From Halanaerobiaceae bacterium (GTDB lineage: Bacteria; Bacillota; Halanaerobiia; Halanaerobiales; DTU029), in assembly GCA_012521855.1 (NCBI GenBank), contig JAAYLO010000113.1, positions 1 through 6,943 of the forward strand: 6,943 nt of DNA, given 5' to 3'. Both the position numbers and the translations under genes were made by a program. Each line of letters opens with the position of its first letter. Position 1 is the first letter of the stretch. Under the pieces are notes generated by a model. The model was not told where the DNA came from, searched no databases, and saw nothing but the letters and a program-made list of their open reading frames with translations. Of the stretch, positions 5,427 through 6,943 are shown piece after piece.

Positions 5427-6824
5427 TTATTTCTCCATAAAAACCTGATAGGCCAGATAAGTATGATATACATCTACTTTACTGACCAGCTCATAGGGAG
5501 AATGCATGGAAAGCACTACCGGGCCGCAATCCAGTACATCCATATTATAATTGGCCAGAAACTGGGCAATGGTTCCACCGCCGCCTTTGTCAACTTTCCC
5601 CAGTTCACCGGTCTGCCATAAAACACCGGCATTATTGAATAATGAACGGATCTCGGCAACGAATTCTGCTGAGGCCTCTGAAGAACCCGATTTACCCCTT
5701 GCTCCGGTATATTTAGTAATTACTACACCTTTCCCCAGATATGAAGAATTGTTTTTTTCAAAGGCATCAGCAAAATTTGGATCATATGCAGCATTAACAT
5801 CTCCTGAAAGTGATTTGGAATTTTCAATGGTTCTTCTAAGTATTAACTCGGAATAATTTTCACTACTCAGATTTATCATCTCTGCTACAGTATTCTCAAA
5901 AAAGTGTGACTTCATCCCGGTACTGCCCATACTTCCCACTTCTTCTTTGTCTACCAGTAGCAGTACGGCAGTATATTGAGGCTTGTCCACATCCAGTATT
6001 GCCCGTAATGCAGTATAAGCACAGACCCGGTCATCATGGCCGTAAGCAGCCAGTAAACCCCTGTCAAAGCCCACGTCCCTTGCCTTCATCGCCGGTACAA
6101 TCTGTAATTCAGCACTGACCAGGTCTTCCCCTGTAATTCCATATTCTTTATATAAGTGATTCAGGATAGCTGTTTTTACTTTGTCTTTTGGCTTTTTCTC
6201 TTCATCCTTTTCACTCTTTTCAGGAATACTGCCAATAATTAATCTTAATTGTTCACCGTTTATAGCTTCACTCATTTTTTTCTGCATCTGGTCCTGGCCG
6301 AGATGGGGCAGTAAATCACTTATATAAAATACAGGATCATCTTCCTTTTCACCAATATTTATATGTACTTTGCTGCCGTCTTCTTTGACTACGACTCCAT
6401 GGATAGCCAGCGGAATACTGACCCACTGGTATTTTTTCACACCTCCGTAATAATGTGTGCTTAAATAAGCTATTTCACTATCTTCATAGAGAGGGTTTGG
6501 CTTCAGGTCTATTCTCGGGGAGTCCATGTGTGCACCGACTATCCGCATTCCGTCTGTCAAAGGCCTTTCACCGATGACAGCAGCCATAATGGCACTATCC
6601 CGGTTTACTCTATATACTTTATCACCCTTTTTGAGCTTTTGAAACTCACAAATATCACGGAAACCTTCTGCCTCCAGTAATTCAATTGAACCCTGAACAA
6701 ATTCCCGTTCTGTTTTGCAATTATTCAAAAATTCGGCATAGTCACCGTTAAAATCAAAAACTTCTTCATGTTCAACATCTTCCATCTCCAGCCACGCATT
6801 TTTGGGATTAAAATCTTTTTCCAT
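5427..6824 (-). CDS. apeA: M18-family metallo-aminopeptidase
   Basis: A cytosolic dizinc exopeptidase that removes N-terminal residues (acidic or neutral ones in characterised relatives such as aspartyl aminopeptidase) and so takes part in peptide turnover. At 465 residues it matches the longer bacterial M18 proteins annotated as aminopeptidase 1 (apeA), not the shorter apeB group. Expected metal and catalytic residues are all visible: His99 in AHMDSPR, Asp264 in GHDDR, the Glu294-Glu295 pair in DKEEVGS, Asp342 in SGDVNAA and His441 in SMHSPYE. A highly charged Lys/Glu segment at 202-216 lies in the insertion between the two parts of the catalytic domain. There is no signal peptide. The ATG has AGAGGTG 6 nt upstream, and a near-consensus promoter precedes it. 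No convincing terminator follows: only an AT-only 6-bp stem at 5389-5406. Some readthrough into trxA is therefore possible. Confidence 0.95.
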   Translation of the reverse strand: MEKDFNPKNAWLEMEDVEHEEVFDFNGDYAEFLNNCKTEREFVQGSIELLEAEGFRDICEFQKLKKGDKVYRVNRDSAIMAAVIGERPLTDGMRIVGAHMDSPRIDLKPNPLYEDSEIAYLSTHYYGGVKKYQWVSIPLAIHGVVVKEDGSKVHINIGEKEDDPVFYISDLLPHLGQDQMQKKMSEAINGEQLRLIIGSIPEKSEKDEEKKPKDKVKTAILNHLYKEYGITGEDLVSAELQIVPAMKARDVGFDRGLLAAYGHDDRVCAYTALRAILDVDKPQYTAVLLLVDKEEVGSMGSTGMKSHFFENTVAEMINLSSENYSELILRRTIENSKSLSGDVNAAYDPNFADAFEKNNSSYLGKGVVITKYTGARGKSGSSEASAEFVAEIRSLFNNAGVLWQTGELGKVDKGGGGTIAQFLANYNMDVLDCGPVVLSMHSPYELVSKVDVYHTYLAYQVFMEK

Positions 6825-6859
6825 GATCTACACCTCTTTTTCTTTTTTCATCAATAATA

Positions 6860-6888
6860 ATTATATCCCTGATCATAGAAATTATCAA
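6860..6888 (-). promoter_or_regulatory. Sigma-A-type promoter of the M18 aminopeptidase gene
   Basis: On the minus strand the -35 is TTGATA (6888-6883, 5 of 6), followed by a 17-bp spacer and a perfect -10 TATAAT (6865-6860). The leader would be about 30 nt. The 15-mer ATATAATTATTATTG (6866-6852) over the -10 contains the 12-bp core of a PerR-box-like palindrome. The remaining sequence to the window edge (6889-6943) is AT-rich and shows nothing else I can support. Confidence 0.8.
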
Positions 6889-6943
6889 ATAAATATAAAT
6901 CTGATATCTTTTATATTGTAAAATGATTAACACTGAATAATAA

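Overview
The window is AT-rich bacterial DNA. Every gene I can support lies on the minus strand, so it reads from right to left. Strong GGAGG-type ribosome binding sites, sigma-A-like promoters, compact intrinsic terminators and the fba-rho gene order point to a Gram-positive, Clostridia-like member of the Bacillota. An anaerobe of the Halanaerobiales type is my best guess, from the feel of the proteins only.

Layout in transcription order: (1) an M18 metallo-aminopeptidase (6824-5427) with a near-consensus promoter; (2) thioredoxin trxA (5307-4993), ending in a strong terminator; (3) a small flavodoxin-fold protein (4839-4438) with its own promoter; (4) CTP synthase pyrG (4286-2676), with a near-consensus promoter and a leader hairpin that may act as an attenuator, followed 28 nt later by a HAD-family phosphatase (2647-1943) and a long bipartite terminator; (5) an uncharacterised Cys-rich protein (1786-1154), probably co-transcribed with class II fructose-bisphosphate aldolase fba (1109-255), then a terminator; (6) the first 15 codons of rho (45-1), cut by the window edge. 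No intergenic stretch reaches 300 bases. I see no mobile element, CRISPR array, tRNA or rRNA.

The genes are mostly housekeeping: nucleotide synthesis (pyrG), glycolysis/gluconeogenesis (fba), thiol redox (trxA), peptide turnover (M18) and transcription termination (rho). The pyrG-to-fba-to-rho order resembles the conserved Bacillota neighbourhood, here with a HAD phosphatase and a Cys-rich protein in between.

The most striking observation is in pyrG. The glutaminase domain is otherwise intact, but the nucleophilic cysteine of the GICLGMQ motif is a serine (GISLGMQ, Ser384, codon TCC at 3137-3135). On family knowledge this enzyme should be unable, or nearly unable, to use glutamine and should depend on free ammonia, unless the base is a sequencing error. 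Secondary points of interest are mutually exclusive hairpins in the pyrG leader, a Shine-Dalgarno sequence separated from its start codon by a hairpin in the Cys-rich gene, an internal repeat in that Cys-rich protein, PerR-box-like palindromes over two -10 elements, and a degenerate FMN-phosphate loop in the flavodoxin-like protein.
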